NCBI GenBank assembly: GCA_002354735.1
Contig: DEMD01000003.1
Location: 577,128 to 641,127 of the forward strand
Length of the DNA: 64,000 nt
Direction: 5' to 3'
Source: Gammaproteobacteria bacterium UBA2679
Lineage (GTDB): Bacteria > Pseudomonadota > Gammaproteobacteria > Pseudomonadales > Oleiphilaceae
Positions 55,987-64,000 of this stretch are shown in pieces. A program made the position numbers and the translations under genes. Position 1 is the stretch's first letter. The number at the start of each line of letters is the position of its first letter. A model generated the notes under the pieces. The model was not told where the DNA came from. It was given only the letters and a program-made list of their open reading frames with translations, and made no database searches.

Positions 55987-57357
55987 TTAGCTGCCTTTCG
56001 ATTTCCCATCGCTCCAATCAGCCGGGCTGACATAGTTACGATCTTCACCCTCCGAGTTTGGGTGCAGGCGCAGGAACAGCCGTTCAAGAGCGAAGATGGT
56101 GACGACGCCGCCTGCTGCCCAATAGAGCACATACAGGTCCTGTCGCCACTTCAGCCAGATGAAACCGGTGAGCACGATCAGGTCGAGGATGATCGCTGTG
56201 ATCATCACCCAAGCTTTGGCGTCGATGTCTTTTCGGAGGTAGCGCAAGACGCCCCAGTGAACGGCAATGTCCATGATGAGGTAGAAGATCGCACCCAGTG
56301 AAGCGATCCTGCTGAGATCGAAGAATACCGTTAGCAAGGCTGCGGTGATGCAGATGTATACCAGCATATGTGTCTGGATATGACCGCTCATGCCCAGGTG
56401 ACGGTGTGGAATGATCTCCATCTTGGTAAGCATCGCCATCATTCTGGATACTGCGAAGATACTGGCCAGGATACCGGAGGCTGTCGCGATGATGGCCACA
56501 CCAACGGTGAACCAGACACCATATGCGCCGAAGGCAGGTCGGGAGGCTTCAGCCAGCGCGTAGTCCCGGGCCTGAACAATCTCCGGTATGGTCAGGGTGG
56601 AGCCCACGGCCCAACCCACGAGCAGGTAGACGATGAGGCAGATGGTGAGCGAAATAATGATGGCTCTGCCGACATTCTTCTCGGGATTGCTGAGCTCGCT
56701 GCCGCTGTTGGTAATTGTGGTGAAGCCCTTGTACGCCAGGATACCCAGCGCCACCGCGGCTACGAAACCCAGCATGCCGTCTGCTGCGCCTTCACTGCTT
56801 CCAATGTTGCTGGCGGGCTCGAAGGAAAATCCTGCCATGTATAGCGTTGCACCCGCGAAGAGCAGGATGCCGCCAATCTTTAGGGCGGCAGCCACCATCG
56901 AGATTCGGCTGATCAGCTTGTTCGTCGCTACGTTAACGGCAAAGGCCGCCGCGATGAGCAATACACCAAGTATCGGTATCCAGTTTGAATCCTTGCTGCC
57001 GCCGAAGGCTTGCATGGTATAGGTACCAAAGGTACGGGCGACCAGACTTTCATTAATGATCATGGAAAAGACCATGAGCAGTGCACAGGCACCGGTCATC
57101 ACACTGCGCCCATAGGCCTTCTCGAGAAACATGCCGATGCCACCGGCAGAGGGATAGGCGTTGGCCATCTTTACATAGCTGTAGGCGCTGAAGCCGCTGA
57201 CGATAGCGGCAACAAGAAACGCGAGTGGGAAGATTGGTCCGGCCATCTCGGCCACTTGCCCCGTCAGGGCGAAGATGCCTGCGCCTATCATGACGCCTGT
57301 GCCCATGGCTACGGCGCCTGTCAGTGACAGGCTACCGGATTTGTAGTGGTCACTCAT
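55987..57357 (-). CDS. APC family amino acid permease (paralogue 1)
   Basis: The 456-residue product has about 12 transmembrane segments. GTGVMIGAGIFALTGQVAEM at its N-terminus is the typical APC substrate-site helix, with SGFSAYSYVKMANAYPSAGG after it. It imports or exchanges amino acids or related amines; substrate unknown. A second gene at 62720-64000 encodes an almost identical protein. The gene is 65 bases downstream of the Csp copper-storage gene on the same strand, with a small hairpin between them. Confidence 0.9.
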   Translation of the reverse strand: MSDHYKSGSLSLTGAVAMGTGVMIGAGIFALTGQVAEMAGPIFPLAFLVAAIVSGFSAYSYVKMANAYPSAGGIGMFLEKAYGRSVMTGACALLMVFSMIINESLVARTFGTYTMQAFGGSKDSNWIPILGVLLIAAAFAVNVATNKLISRISMVAAALKIGGILLFAGATLYMAGFSFEPASNIGSSEGAADGMLGFVAAVALGILAYKGFTTITNSGSELSNPEKNVGRAIIISLTICLIVYLLVGWAVGSTLTIPEIVQARDYALAEASRPAFGAYGVWFTVGVAIIATASGILASIFAVSRMMAMLTKMEIIPHRHLGMSGHIQTHMLVYICITAALLTVFFDLSRIASLGAIFYLIMDIAVHWGVLRYLRKDIDAKAWVMITAIILDLIVLTGFIWLKWRQDLYVLYWAAGGVVTIFALERLFLRLHPNSEGEDRNYVSPADWSDGKSKGS

Positions 57358-57392
57358 GCGCTAATTCCTGAGCTAAGGGAACTGGAGAAGAC

Positions 57393-57411
57393 GGGCAGAA
57401 CTTATCTGCCC
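57393..57411 (-). terminator. Hairpin between Csp and permease genes
   Basis: GGGCAGA at 57393-57399, a 5-base loop (ACTTA) and TCTGCCC at 57405-57411 make a 7-bp stem. There is no T-run on either side. It may be an mRNA-stability or attenuation element between the Csp and permease genes rather than a full terminator. Confidence 0.4.
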
Positions 57412-57422
57412 TTCATGAGATA

Positions 57423-57755
57423 TCAGGCTGCCATTTTTCGACATTCCTGAGCGCAGCGCTTGCAGGCTTCTGCACACTTTTGGCAGTGATCAGCGTCGTG
57501 ACGCTCGCACTCTGCGCCGCAGGCTTCGCAAATTTCCGCGCATACGCGGCAGAGGTGGCCAATGTGTTCGCTGCCCCTGGCCATAGCCGCGGCTGTGGTG
57601 GCGCAGATATCTGCGCAGTCCATATCTGACGCTATGCACTTCGCCATCATCTTGACGTCGTCTTCCTCCAGACAGGCAGACGCACAATGATTGCACTCTC
57701 TGAAGCAATCGAGGCAGGCTTTTATACAGTCTTTGTACTTGTCGGTGTGGGACAT
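57423..57755 (-). CDS. Csp-type four-helix copper-storage protein
   Basis: The 110-residue product has 19 cysteines in a repeating Cys-x2/3-Cys pattern on four helices (KDCIKACLDCFRECNHC, MDCADICATTAAAMARGS and CQKCAEACKRCAQEC). This matches the Csp/DUF326 family, which binds many Cu(I) ions in a helical core. No signal peptide is seen, so it is probably a cytosolic Csp3-like store. The ATG at 57755 has AGGA 7 bases upstream. Upstream, at about 57843-57861, an imperfect repeat CTCC-TAACC-GGAG could be a metal-regulator site, but this is weak. A decayed copy lies at 61552-61686. Confidence 0.92.
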   Translation of the reverse strand: MSHTDKYKDCIKACLDCFRECNHCASACLEEDDVKMMAKCIASDMDCADICATTAAAMARGSEHIGHLCRVCAEICEACGAECERHDADHCQKCAEACKRCAQECRKMAA

Positions 57756-57901
57756 GATCTTTTCCTTGAACAGGTTCAGTGAATGATCCATCGCACGGAA
57801 CGGCGACCGACCGGCTAGCGGAAAGCACAGCTTGAACTGTGAATCTCCTAACCGGAGGTACGGCGCACCAACCGCATCAGATTAAGCCTGCCTTCAGGAC
57901 A

Positions 57902-58303
57902 TTATGAGGCCGGCTCGACTTCAGTTACTGTCATTTTGCCGTTCATGTCGGCGGCCCGAAACTTTATGTTTTGACCAGTCTCCAACTGATCGATCGCCAC
58001 ACTGTCGTCAGTCTGGAAGACCATCGTCATCGGCGGCATACCGAGATTCTTTATGGGGCCGTGCTTGATCGTCAGCGTTCGAGCTTCTTTGTCGATTTTA
58101 CGGACCACGCCCTGGGTCATCGCGCTGCCGTGATCCTGCTGCTTGTCCTTCATGTTCCCCATCTTCATGGAAGGCGTTTCGGTAAGAAAGGAATAAGTGT
58201 CGTTATTCCACGGAGAAAGAACTCCAAATGAGGAAATAAGGAACTCGACTGACTGTACAAATGCGAACACCAGGTCGAGGACGCTTTTGCCAGACTCTAG
58301 CAT
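57902..58303 (-). CDS. CusF-like periplasmic copper-binding protein, start doubtful
   Basis: The C-terminal 80 residues match a CusF domain: GVVRKIDKEARTLTIKHGPI, then GMPPMTMVFQTDD and VGQ-like TGQNIKF. The Met-x-Met of the copper site (MTM) and the His are present. The Trp of E. coli CusF is replaced by Met (LGMPPM), as in some other copper proteins. The N-terminal 60 residues do not look like a normal signal peptide; they contain a hydrophobic stretch (VLDLVFAFVQSVEFLISSFG) and could be a signal anchor or a damaged leader. The start is not certain. The domain call is solid, while intactness of the gene is uncertain. Confidence 0.7.
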   Translation of the reverse strand: MLESGKSVLDLVFAFVQSVEFLISSFGVLSPWNNDTYSFLTETPSMKMGNMKDKQQDHGSAMTQGVVRKIDKEARTLTIKHGPIKNLGMPPMTMVFQTDDSVAIDQLETGQNIKFRAADMNGKMTVTEVEPAS

Positions 58304-58410
58304 TTTCACGCCGTCGCCACACGATATGACAAACTTGGGCAAAATTAAAAGAGTGTCGATGCCCTGGCCTGCGCTTTCGTGTGGCTATCGATGTGAAACA
58401 TCAACAGCTC

Positions 58411-58851
58411 CTAGCTTGCCAAAGGTTTTTTGCCACCCATGATCTGTAAGATGAAAGTCCCGGATGCCGTGATCAGCAGGAAGCCGTGAAAGGCCTCCAT
58501 CGCGGTCATGAATCGAAGGTGTCCGTCGGGCATGAGGTCACCCCGCCCGAGCGTGGTGTAGTTGACCAGAGAGAAGTAAAAATAGTCAATAAAAGTGAGC
58601 GGTCCGCCCTTGCCAGCTGGAGACGACACGAGGTCGCCGATCTGTACCTCAGGCACGGCAAGCCAGAAGCCGGCCGCCTAGAGCAGCGCATCGGCGGTGT
58701 GGGCAAGCACGATTGCGGTGACCGCGACAGCAAGGCATTGTCCTGGATGGCGGGACGGCTCCACGAACTGTGACGCAAACCGCAGCGCGCCAAAATGTAT
58801 TGCAGTGACGACGGCGATCAGTATCGCCGACAGCGCAATGGCTACAATCAC
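58411..58851 (-). pseudogene. Two-transmembrane ion channel, interrupted by an amber codon
   Basis: From a GTG at 58851 the minus strand reads a channel-type protein: VIVAIALSAILIAVVTAIHF, then AVTAIVLAHTADALL, a TAG stop at 58680-58678 (codon 58), then in the same frame AAGFWLAVPEVQIGDL and the pore region SLVNYTTLGRGDLMP. A last helix GFLLITASGTFILQIM follows. This is the Ion_trans_2 layout. One base change (for example TAC or TTC to TAG) explains the stop. The filter reads TLGRG rather than TVGYG, so strict K+ selectivity is doubtful. The gene was probably a small cation channel and is likely dead, although readthrough or a sequencing error is possible. Confidence 0.75.
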
Positions 58852-58894
58852 TGCCTGCCCCGATTCGAATGGCCGCGCCGCAGTCGAACGCGCC

Positions 58895-59653
58895 TCATTG
58901 AGTGAAGATCACGATGGCCATCACCACCGCCATGCCGACCATCATGAGGTTTTCAGTCAACGAAACGAAGCCCAGCGGAACGTTACTGTCGCCGCCGACA
59001 CAAGCGCACTTCAGCTCGCGCTTATCGACATAAACAGCTTTGAAAACAGACACCGCGCCCACCGTACCGATAAGAAACGCCCCGGGGATCGACAGCCACG
59101 GCAGGACCATCGCCGTCATCAGCAGGCCCGCGCCCGTTTCCACGAATGGATAGACATAGCCATAGCGCACCCAACGCTTCGCCAACAGATCGTAGTTCAG
59201 GAACATGGTCGAGAAGCTCTCGATGTCCTTCAACTTCTGTAAACCCAGTAGGACCATGGAGATCGAGATGAACCAGCCTAGTGTCTGCCATGCGAAGACC
59301 GATGGCAGCGCGACCCAGGCGAAAGCCAGCGCAAGCAATGCCGCGACCGAAAACAGCGCGATAATCGGCTGGTAAGTTGTGTCGTCAGCCTCCGCGTCCG
59401 TCTTGCCAAAGTAGGCCTGAAGGTCATCGTAGCCACCGATTCGCTCATCACCAATGAAAGTCTGCGGCGTGGTTTGGACGGCATGCTCGCGCATGAAGGC
59501 ATCGGTCTGCTCGCGGGTCTCCAGGTGGTGATCCTCGACCTCAAAGCCCTCTCTCTCCAGCAAGTCCTTGGACTTGAGTCCGTAAGGGCAGGTATGTTTG
59601 GGCATAACCATCCGGTACAGGGCGGCCTTCCTCATCTGAGTATCCATGGGCAT
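58895..59653 (-). CDS. Glutaredoxin-MauE membrane fusion protein
   Basis: The 252-residue product has an N-terminal glutaredoxin-like domain (active site KHTCPYGLKSKDLL, about residues 19-32, and TTPQTFIGDERIGGYDDL). A membrane part of about four helices in the MauE/DoxX style follows (for example VYPFVETGAGLLMTAMV), with a CACVGG motif near a helix end. Such proteins move reducing equivalents across the membrane or help thiol chemistry during heavy-metal stress. A strong Shine-Dalgarno AAGGAGG lies 5 bases before the ATG at 59653. It sits in the copper-island region. Confidence 0.87.
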   Translation of the reverse strand: MPMDTQMRKAALYRMVMPKHTCPYGLKSKDLLEREGFEVEDHHLETREQTDAFMREHAVQTTPQTFIGDERIGGYDDLQAYFGKTDAEADDTTYQPIIALFSVAALLALAFAWVALPSVFAWQTLGWFISISMVLLGLQKLKDIESFSTMFLNYDLLAKRWVRYGYVYPFVETGAGLLMTAMVLPWLSIPGAFLIGTVGAVSVFKAVYVDKRELKCACVGGDSNVPLGFVSLTENLMMVGMAVVMAIVIFTQ

Positions 59654-60183
59654 CGAAGCCTCCTTCAGCTGCATTCTTAATAACTGGCGCAATCTCCCTT
59701 GAGGAACAGCTGGGATACGATCAACAAATTAGCCTGGATTGGTGCGTCCACTGTGCCGGTTCTGAAATGAACGCCGGGCGGGCCTAATAGCTTTACGCTG
59801 GGTTGCTATCGCCACTGTCTCGTGGGGTGGCGGCGAATCGACGTCAGCGCTCCTAGCGAGGATGTCTGTACTTGTAAAGGCGCCAGTCGAGCCCCTCATT
59901 TCAGGACCGTAGCCAGCAATACGAGCGTGAGCATGACTGCATACTTTTTCATATGGCGGTGAATCCAGGTTCAGTGGCAGGAGAATTTTATATACTAGCC
60001 TCGGGCAGCTAGCGGAGCGATGTCTGTAACCTTCAACTGAATAGCACCCGCCAAGCGCGCGGGCGAAATCGTTCAGGCGTATCATGACCCGCTCGTCTCA
60101 TGCGCCCGTATCGGTTGTGATCGCTTCTATTCGATCAGCAAGATACAGCGCACCGATTCCAAATACTCAAAATGGACTTTGTC
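59654..60183. other. Intergenic region with a truncated secretory leader
   Basis: No full gene is supported. On the minus strand, 59952-59896, is an 18-codon frame MKKYAVMLTLVLLATVLK and stop; it looks like a signal peptide cut short and continues in frame with ordinary residues after the stop. It may be the remnant of a secreted protein gene or a leader peptide. The upstream plus-strand part contains the leader of the catalase-like gene. Confidence 0.4.
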
Positions 60184-61324
60184 ATGAAATTTCTGCCGCC
60201 TATCTTATTAATTCAACTTGTACTGGCTGGCTGCAGTTCGACAGCAACCCAGCCTCAGCCCCTTTCCCCTGAAGAAACGGCTATTATTGAAAAGGCATAT
60301 CCCGAAGTGGACCCGGTTTTAGGGGAAGAACTATATCCCGATGAGGCGCTCTTGGCCCATGAAACAGCCACCCTCATCGAAGATATTGTCCGTGATCGAT
60401 ACGTCAGCGGCGAGGCCCGCCGTGATGTTCATCCAAAAGCTCACGGCTGCTTGAAAGCAGAGTTCAAAGTGTTGGACGATCTGCCAAAGTCATTGAGCCA
60501 GGGAGTATTTCAATCGGGTAGATCCTATCCCGCGTGGGTGCGTTTCTCCAATGGCAATCCTGATCCTGACCGCCCAGACATCAAAGGAGACGCCAGGGGT
60601 ATGGCTGTAAAGCTACTGTCTTCGCCGGCCGAGGCCGATTGGCAAAGCGCAGCGCAAGCGACAATTCAGGATTTTATCCTCATTAGTCATCCCGTCTTTT
60701 TCGCAAAGGCACCTGCAACGTATGTGAGTGTGCATCGACATCTATCGTCTGACGGATTCTGGACGAAATTGGCAATTCCCTTCCATCTGGGGCTGAAAGG
60801 CTCGCTTATTGCGCTGGAGATGACCGATAAACAGATAGCCAACCCCTTATATACCCGATATTGGTCAGAAGTTCCTTTTCAACTTGGCCAGGGACAGGAC
60901 CGGAGGGCGGTGAAATATTCAAGTCGTCCTTGCACCGCCCAGGCGAATGAGCCTCCCGACGACTCTGAACCAGGCGATGATTATCTTCGCGAGGCAATGA
61001 AGACCACCCTCGATCAAACAAAGTGCGAGCTGCATGGAGTTTCTGGTGCAAATTCGAGCAAGCGACGAAATGAGTGTCGAAAATTCAATGGTCGAATGGG
61101 AAGAAGAGCAGGCCCCTTTTATTCCGGTGGCGCGCATCCATTTTCCCAAACAAACCTTCGATACAGATGATCAAAATACGTTCTGCGAGAACGTCGCTTT
61201 CAACCCCTGGAACAGCTTGCCCGAACATGAGCCGCTGGGCGCCATGAACAGAATGCGGAAAGTTATATATGAGCGAACAAGCAAAGTCCGACGGGAAATG
61301 AACTCAGTTGTTCCAGCCCAATAA
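60184..61324 (+). pseudogene. Catalase-like lipoprotein gene with a frameshift
   Basis: The reading frame from 60184 encodes a lipoprotein signal (LPPILLIQLVLAGC) and a catalase-family fold: VHPKAHGCLKAEFKV, VRFSNGNPDPDRPDIKGDAR and FILISHPVFFAKAPATYVSV. At about 61029-61036 the frame changes. The upstream frame goes on with unrelated sequence, while the next frame gives the normal end: MEFLVQIRASDEMSVENSMV, ARIHFPKQTFDTDDQNTF and NPWNSLPEHEPLGAMNRMRK. One extra base explains this, so the gene is broken or has a sequencing error. This group of catalase-like proteins is heme-related and periplasmic; activity is not established. Confidence 0.8.
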
Positions 61325-61348
61325 TCGGGTCTTAAGCGTGTCTGGCCA

Positions 61349-61510
61349 CTAAAAATCTCGATAGGCCTTGGCATCCAGCTCTGGCAGACGATCTGGAAAC
61401 GCGACCACATCCCATAGCTGATCGTCGGTGTAGCTTGGCCCCATGGCTGGCATTCCTATCGTCCTGATGCCGTGCTTGACGATCCAGAACAGATTGGCGG
61501 GGGAGTGATG
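61349..61510 (-). pseudogene. C-terminal fragment of a c-type cytochrome
   Basis: On the minus strand, 61510 to a TAG at 61351-61349 reads LFWIVKHGIRTIGMPAMGP, then YTDDQLWDVVAFPDRLP and LDAKAYRDF. This is the end of a class I cytochrome c, with the Met axial-ligand region GMPAMG. The heme-binding CxxCH part is missing, and a stop lies in frame just upstream. It is a gene remnant, joined closely to the Csp fragment. Confidence 0.72.
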
Positions 61511-61551
61511 GGAAACGCCCTATAGATTTTCGCGCCGCGTTGCACACTTCC

Positions 61552-61686
61552 ATCACAAATTTCTGCACACACTCTTGTGAGGGGACCAGCGTGCTCACTG
61601 CCTCGGGACATGGCCGCGGCTGTCGTACTACAAATCGAGGCGCAGTCCATGTCCAGAACAATGCAGTTGGCCATCATCTTGGCCAT
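61552..61686 (-). pseudogene. Fragment of a Csp copper-storage protein
   Basis: The minus strand from 61686 reads MAKMMANCIVLDMDCASICS and TTAAAMSRGSEHAGPLTRVC, which lines up with VKMMAKCIASDMDCADICAT and AAAMARGSEHIGHLCRVCAE of the intact Csp at 57423-57755. The N-terminal helix is degraded and the last 30 or so residues are replaced by unrelated sequence (after EICD). It has only about 45 codons of homology, so it cannot fold as the four-helix bundle. It is the leftover of a second Csp gene. Confidence 0.82.
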
Positions 61687-61768
61687 GTCCTGCGCCCTGT
61701 TGTTCTGCCAGATGATGAACAGCCGGGGACATCATGCACAACGGTCCCACCCGGAAAGGCTGACTGGC

Positions 61769-62653
61769 CTAACCTGCTCGTTTGTAGCCGCTGCTCACAT
61801 TTACTTCCATCTGCTCATGGTAATACACCTCGGCGGCTTCTTTTCCCATCCGGTACCCCGCTTCAAGTCTCGATAGATTTTTCGTGAAGCGCTTGACGCC
61901 AAACTCTATGGGCGGGGCGATGATACGAACCTGGCAGTCTTCGGGTGGTTTCTGAAGAAAGTCCATTGCTTCGTTGTAGCGTACTGAACGTCGCAGAATA
62001 GCTTCAGCCAGCGCTGGGGTCCGAGCCATCGCTCGCCTGATGAGCCAGGGCGCTTTAAAGGATGCCATGCGATGACCAGACGCTTGTGACAACACGACGG
62101 TGATGTGGCGGACGCCTCTATTATAGGCTTCCACGACTGGTATGGAATCAGCCACGCCGCCATCTGCCATAGCTACACCTTTGAGCTCGGGAGAGTGGCG
62201 GTAGGCGAGCGGCACCGCGCAGGTGGCCTTCAGCAAGCGCTCCACGTTCTCGAGCGTTACGTGAGTGTATACCGGCTGACCGGTTTCCACGCAGGTAGTG
62301 ACGACGATAAGCGGCGTAGCTTGAGCGAACAGGGCCTGTTGATCCAGCGGTATTTCCTTCAGACAGATTTCGAACATCCAGTCGAGATCGAGGGCATGAC
62401 CACCTCTCAGAAAGCGCCGGAAATTGATGAACTCCGGACGCCAGGAGTGATCGGTAATTACGGTAAAAGCACGTGAGTGCTGCCCCGCAAGCCAGCTTGC
62501 CAGGTTGGTCGCCCCCGCCGACACACCGATGCAGAAGTCGAATGGACGATACCTGCGCTCGTGAAATCCATCCAGTGCGCCAGCAGCGAAAATCCCCCGC
62601 ATGGCGCCACCCTCTACAACCAGAGCGGACGGACTCAGTCTGTCCCTCACCAT
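61769..62653 (-). CDS. Patatin-like phospholipase
   Basis: The 294-residue product has the patatin fold: the oxyanion loop GGAMRGIFAAGALDGFHERR, the nucleophile Ser in IGVSAGATNLASWL (GxSxG) and the Asp in AMADGGVADSIPV (DGG/DGA type). It hydrolyses acyl esters of lipids, in the cytoplasm or at the inner membrane. No signal peptide is seen. The ATG at 62653 has GGGAGA about 7 bases upstream; the longer frame from a GTG 18 bases earlier is less likely. It lies 66 bases after the second permease gene. Confidence 0.93.
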   Translation of the reverse strand: MVRDRLSPSALVVEGGAMRGIFAAGALDGFHERRYRPFDFCIGVSAGATNLASWLAGQHSRAFTVITDHSWRPEFINFRRFLRGGHALDLDWMFEICLKEIPLDQQALFAQATPLIVVTTCVETGQPVYTHVTLENVERLLKATCAVPLAYRHSPELKGVAMADGGVADSIPVVEAYNRGVRHITVVLSQASGHRMASFKAPWLIRRAMARTPALAEAILRRSVRYNEAMDFLQKPPEDCQVRIIAPPIEFGVKRFTKNLSRLEAGYRMGKEAAEVYYHEQMEVNVSSGYKRAG

Positions 62654-62719
62654 TTTAACTCTCCCTGTCACCAGACAAGCCTTCCAAACTGAGTAAGTTA
62701 TTCGAAAAGGGCAAACGAG

Positions 62720-64000
62720 TTATCTTTTTTCCTTCGTCTCATTCCAATCGGCCGGACTGACATAGTTACGGTCCTCCCCATCCGAATTTGAATGAAAGCG
62801 CAGAAACAGCCGCTCGAGCACAAAGATGGTGACGACGCCGCCTGTCGCCCAGTACAGCACATATATGTCCTGTCGCCACTTCAGCCATATGAAGGCAACG
62901 AGCACGATGAGATCAAGGATGATCGCCGTGATCATCACCCAGCCCTTGGCGTCGATGTCGTTTCGGAGGTAGCGGAAAACACCCCAATGAACCGCAATAT
63001 CCATGATGAGATAGAAAATCGCACCCAGAGAAGCGATTCTACTGAGATCGAAGAATACCGTTAGCAAGGCTGCGGTGATACAGATGTACACCAGCATATG
63101 TGTCTGGATATGACCGCTCATGCCCAGGTGACGGTGTGGGATGATCTCCATCTTCGTGAGCATCGCCATCATTCTGGAAACCGCAAAGATACTGGCGAGG
63201 ATGCCCGAGGCTGTTGCAATTATGGCGACACCAACCGTAAACCAGACGCCGTACTCACCGAAAGCAGGTCGTGAGGCTTCTGCCAGCGCGTAATCTCTGG
63301 ATTGAACAATTTCTGGTATGGTCATTGTTGAGCCGACTGCCCAACCTACGAGCAGATAGACGACAAGGCAGATGGTCAGCGAAATGATGATGGCTCTGCC
63401 GACGTTCTTCTCCGGATCGCTGAGTTCGCTGCCACTGTTGGTGATCGTGGTAAATCCTTTGTAGGCAAGGATGCCTAATGCGACAGCTGCCACGAAGCCC
63501 AGCGCTCCGCCTGCTGGCCCGTCGCTACTCCCAATATTGCTGGCAGGCGCGAAGGAAAATCCCGCCATGTATAGCGTCGCACCCGCAAAGACCAGAATGC
63601 CGCCGATTTTGAGGGCCGCAGCCACCATTGAGATTCGGCTGATCAGCTTGTTCGTCGCTACGTTAACCGCAAAGGCCGCCGCGATAAGCAGTACACCAAG
63701 AATTGGTACCCAATTAGAGTCCTTGCTACCCCCAAAGGCCTGCACGGTATAGGTGCCAAAGGTACGTGCCACCAAGCTTTCGTTGATGATCATGGAAAAG
63801 ACCATGAGCAGTGCACAGGCACCGGTCATCACACTGCGCCCATAGGCCTTCTCGAGAAACATGCCGATGCCACCGGCAGAGGGATAGGCATTGGCCATCT
63901 TTACATAGCTGTAGGCGCTGAAGCCGCTGACGATAGCGGCAACAAGAAAAGCGAGCGGGAAGATTGGTCCGGCCATCTCGGCCACCTGCCCGGTGAGGGC
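62720..64000 (-). CDS. APC family amino acid permease (paralogue 2, partial)
   Basis: This gene runs off the window edge at 64000; the first 29 or so codons are missing. The 426 visible codons repeat the paralogue at 55987-57357 almost residue for residue: ALTGQVAEMAGPIFPLAFLV, SGFSAYSYVKMANAYPSAGG and ISRISMVAAALKIGGILVF. Differences are scattered and mostly conservative (for example VQAFGGSKDSNWVP against MQAFGGSKDSNWIP). It is probably a recent duplication. The upstream gene is outside the window. Confidence 0.9.
   Translation of the reverse strand, partial: ALTGQVAEMAGPIFPLAFLVAAIVSGFSAYSYVKMANAYPSAGGIGMFLEKAYGRSVMTGACALLMVFSMIINESLVARTFGTYTVQAFGGSKDSNWVPILGVLLIAAAFAVNVATNKLISRISMVAAALKIGGILVFAGATLYMAGFSFAPASNIGSSDGPAGGALGFVAAVALGILAYKGFTTITNSGSELSDPEKNVGRAIIISLTICLVVYLLVGWAVGSTMTIPEIVQSRDYALAEASRPAFGEYGVWFTVGVAIIATASGILASIFAVSRMMAMLTKMEIIPHRHLGMSGHIQTHMLVYICITAALLTVFFDLSRIASLGAIFYLIMDIAVHWGVFRYLRNDIDAKGWVMITAIILDLIVLVAFIWLKWRQDIYVLYWATGGVVTIFVLERLFLRFHSNSDGEDRNYVSPADWNETKEKR

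Noticed and set aside
59729..60085. 118-codon minus-strand frame
   Set aside because: Its composition is not protein-like, with scattered Arg/Ser/Pro residues and no domain or signal peptide. A different frame gives the short secretory leader instead.
1..64000. CRISPR arrays, prophage or insertion sequences
   Set aside because: No regularly spaced repeats, transposase, integrase or phage structural genes were seen.

Overview
The window looks like chromosomal DNA of a gammaproteobacterium, probably a Pseudomonadales/Halopseudomonas-like organism. The basis is a roughly mid-50s % G+C content judged by eye, a recC-recB-recD operon followed by MksB/F/E condensin genes, many Gram-negative lipoproteins and Pseudomonas-like accessory genes. 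No rRNA or other marker is present, so the genus is an inference. There is no prophage, no insertion sequence and no CRISPR array. One tRNA-Arg(CCG) lies at 3034-3107.

Layout. (1) 1-7.3 kb: a diguanylate cyclase cut by the window edge, a periplasmic solute-binding protein, the tRNA, a tandem-DUF302 lipoprotein, a PEP-CTERM-like protein, and a LemA-TPM-TPM cluster. (2) 7.5-19 kb: a membrane C13 (legumain-like) peptidase, a membrane protein, an EamA transporter, an isochorismatase-fold hydrolase overlapping glutamine-dependent NAD synthetase, an EEP phosphatase/nuclease overlapping a phospholipase D-VTT fusion, a class I glutamine amidotransferase and a glutathionyl-hydroquinone reductase. (3) 19-22.8 kb: an SbcCD/YhaNO-like nuclease pair. 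(4) 22.8-36.4 kb: two divergent gene clusters. The minus-strand run is sigma factor, a membrane protein shaped like an anti-sigma factor, a TPR-like lipoprotein, MlaE permease, a degenerate MlaF-like ABC protein, MlaD/MCE protein, an LPP20-type lipoprotein and another lipoprotein. The plus-strand run is a transglutaminase-like protein, an LPP20 lipoprotein, an MltC-like lytic transglycosylase, a membrane protein, a secreted protein and a lipoprotein. Gene overlaps and the divergent promoter region suggest one envelope system. It is the best candidate here for something undescribed.

(5) 36.4-51.1 kb: recC-recB-recD-mksB-mksF-mksE, all on the minus strand with 4-8 bp overlaps inside each trio. 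This joins DNA break repair with an alternative condensin, and no MksG/JetD nuclease gene is present. (6) 51.4-55.9 kb: a D-2-hydroxyacid dehydrogenase, glutaryl-CoA dehydrogenase, a canonical PEP-CTERM protein with a good terminator, and a MalY/PatB-type aminotransferase. (7) 56-64 kb: a copper/stress island with visible decay. It holds two paralogous APC permeases, an intact Csp-type copper-storage protein and a decayed second Csp fragment, and a CusF-like protein. It also holds an ion-channel gene with an in-frame amber stop, a glutaredoxin-MauE fusion, a frameshifted catalase-like lipoprotein gene, a cytochrome c fragment and a patatin-like phospholipase.

All homology statements come from motif recognition by eye. 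No database search was possible.
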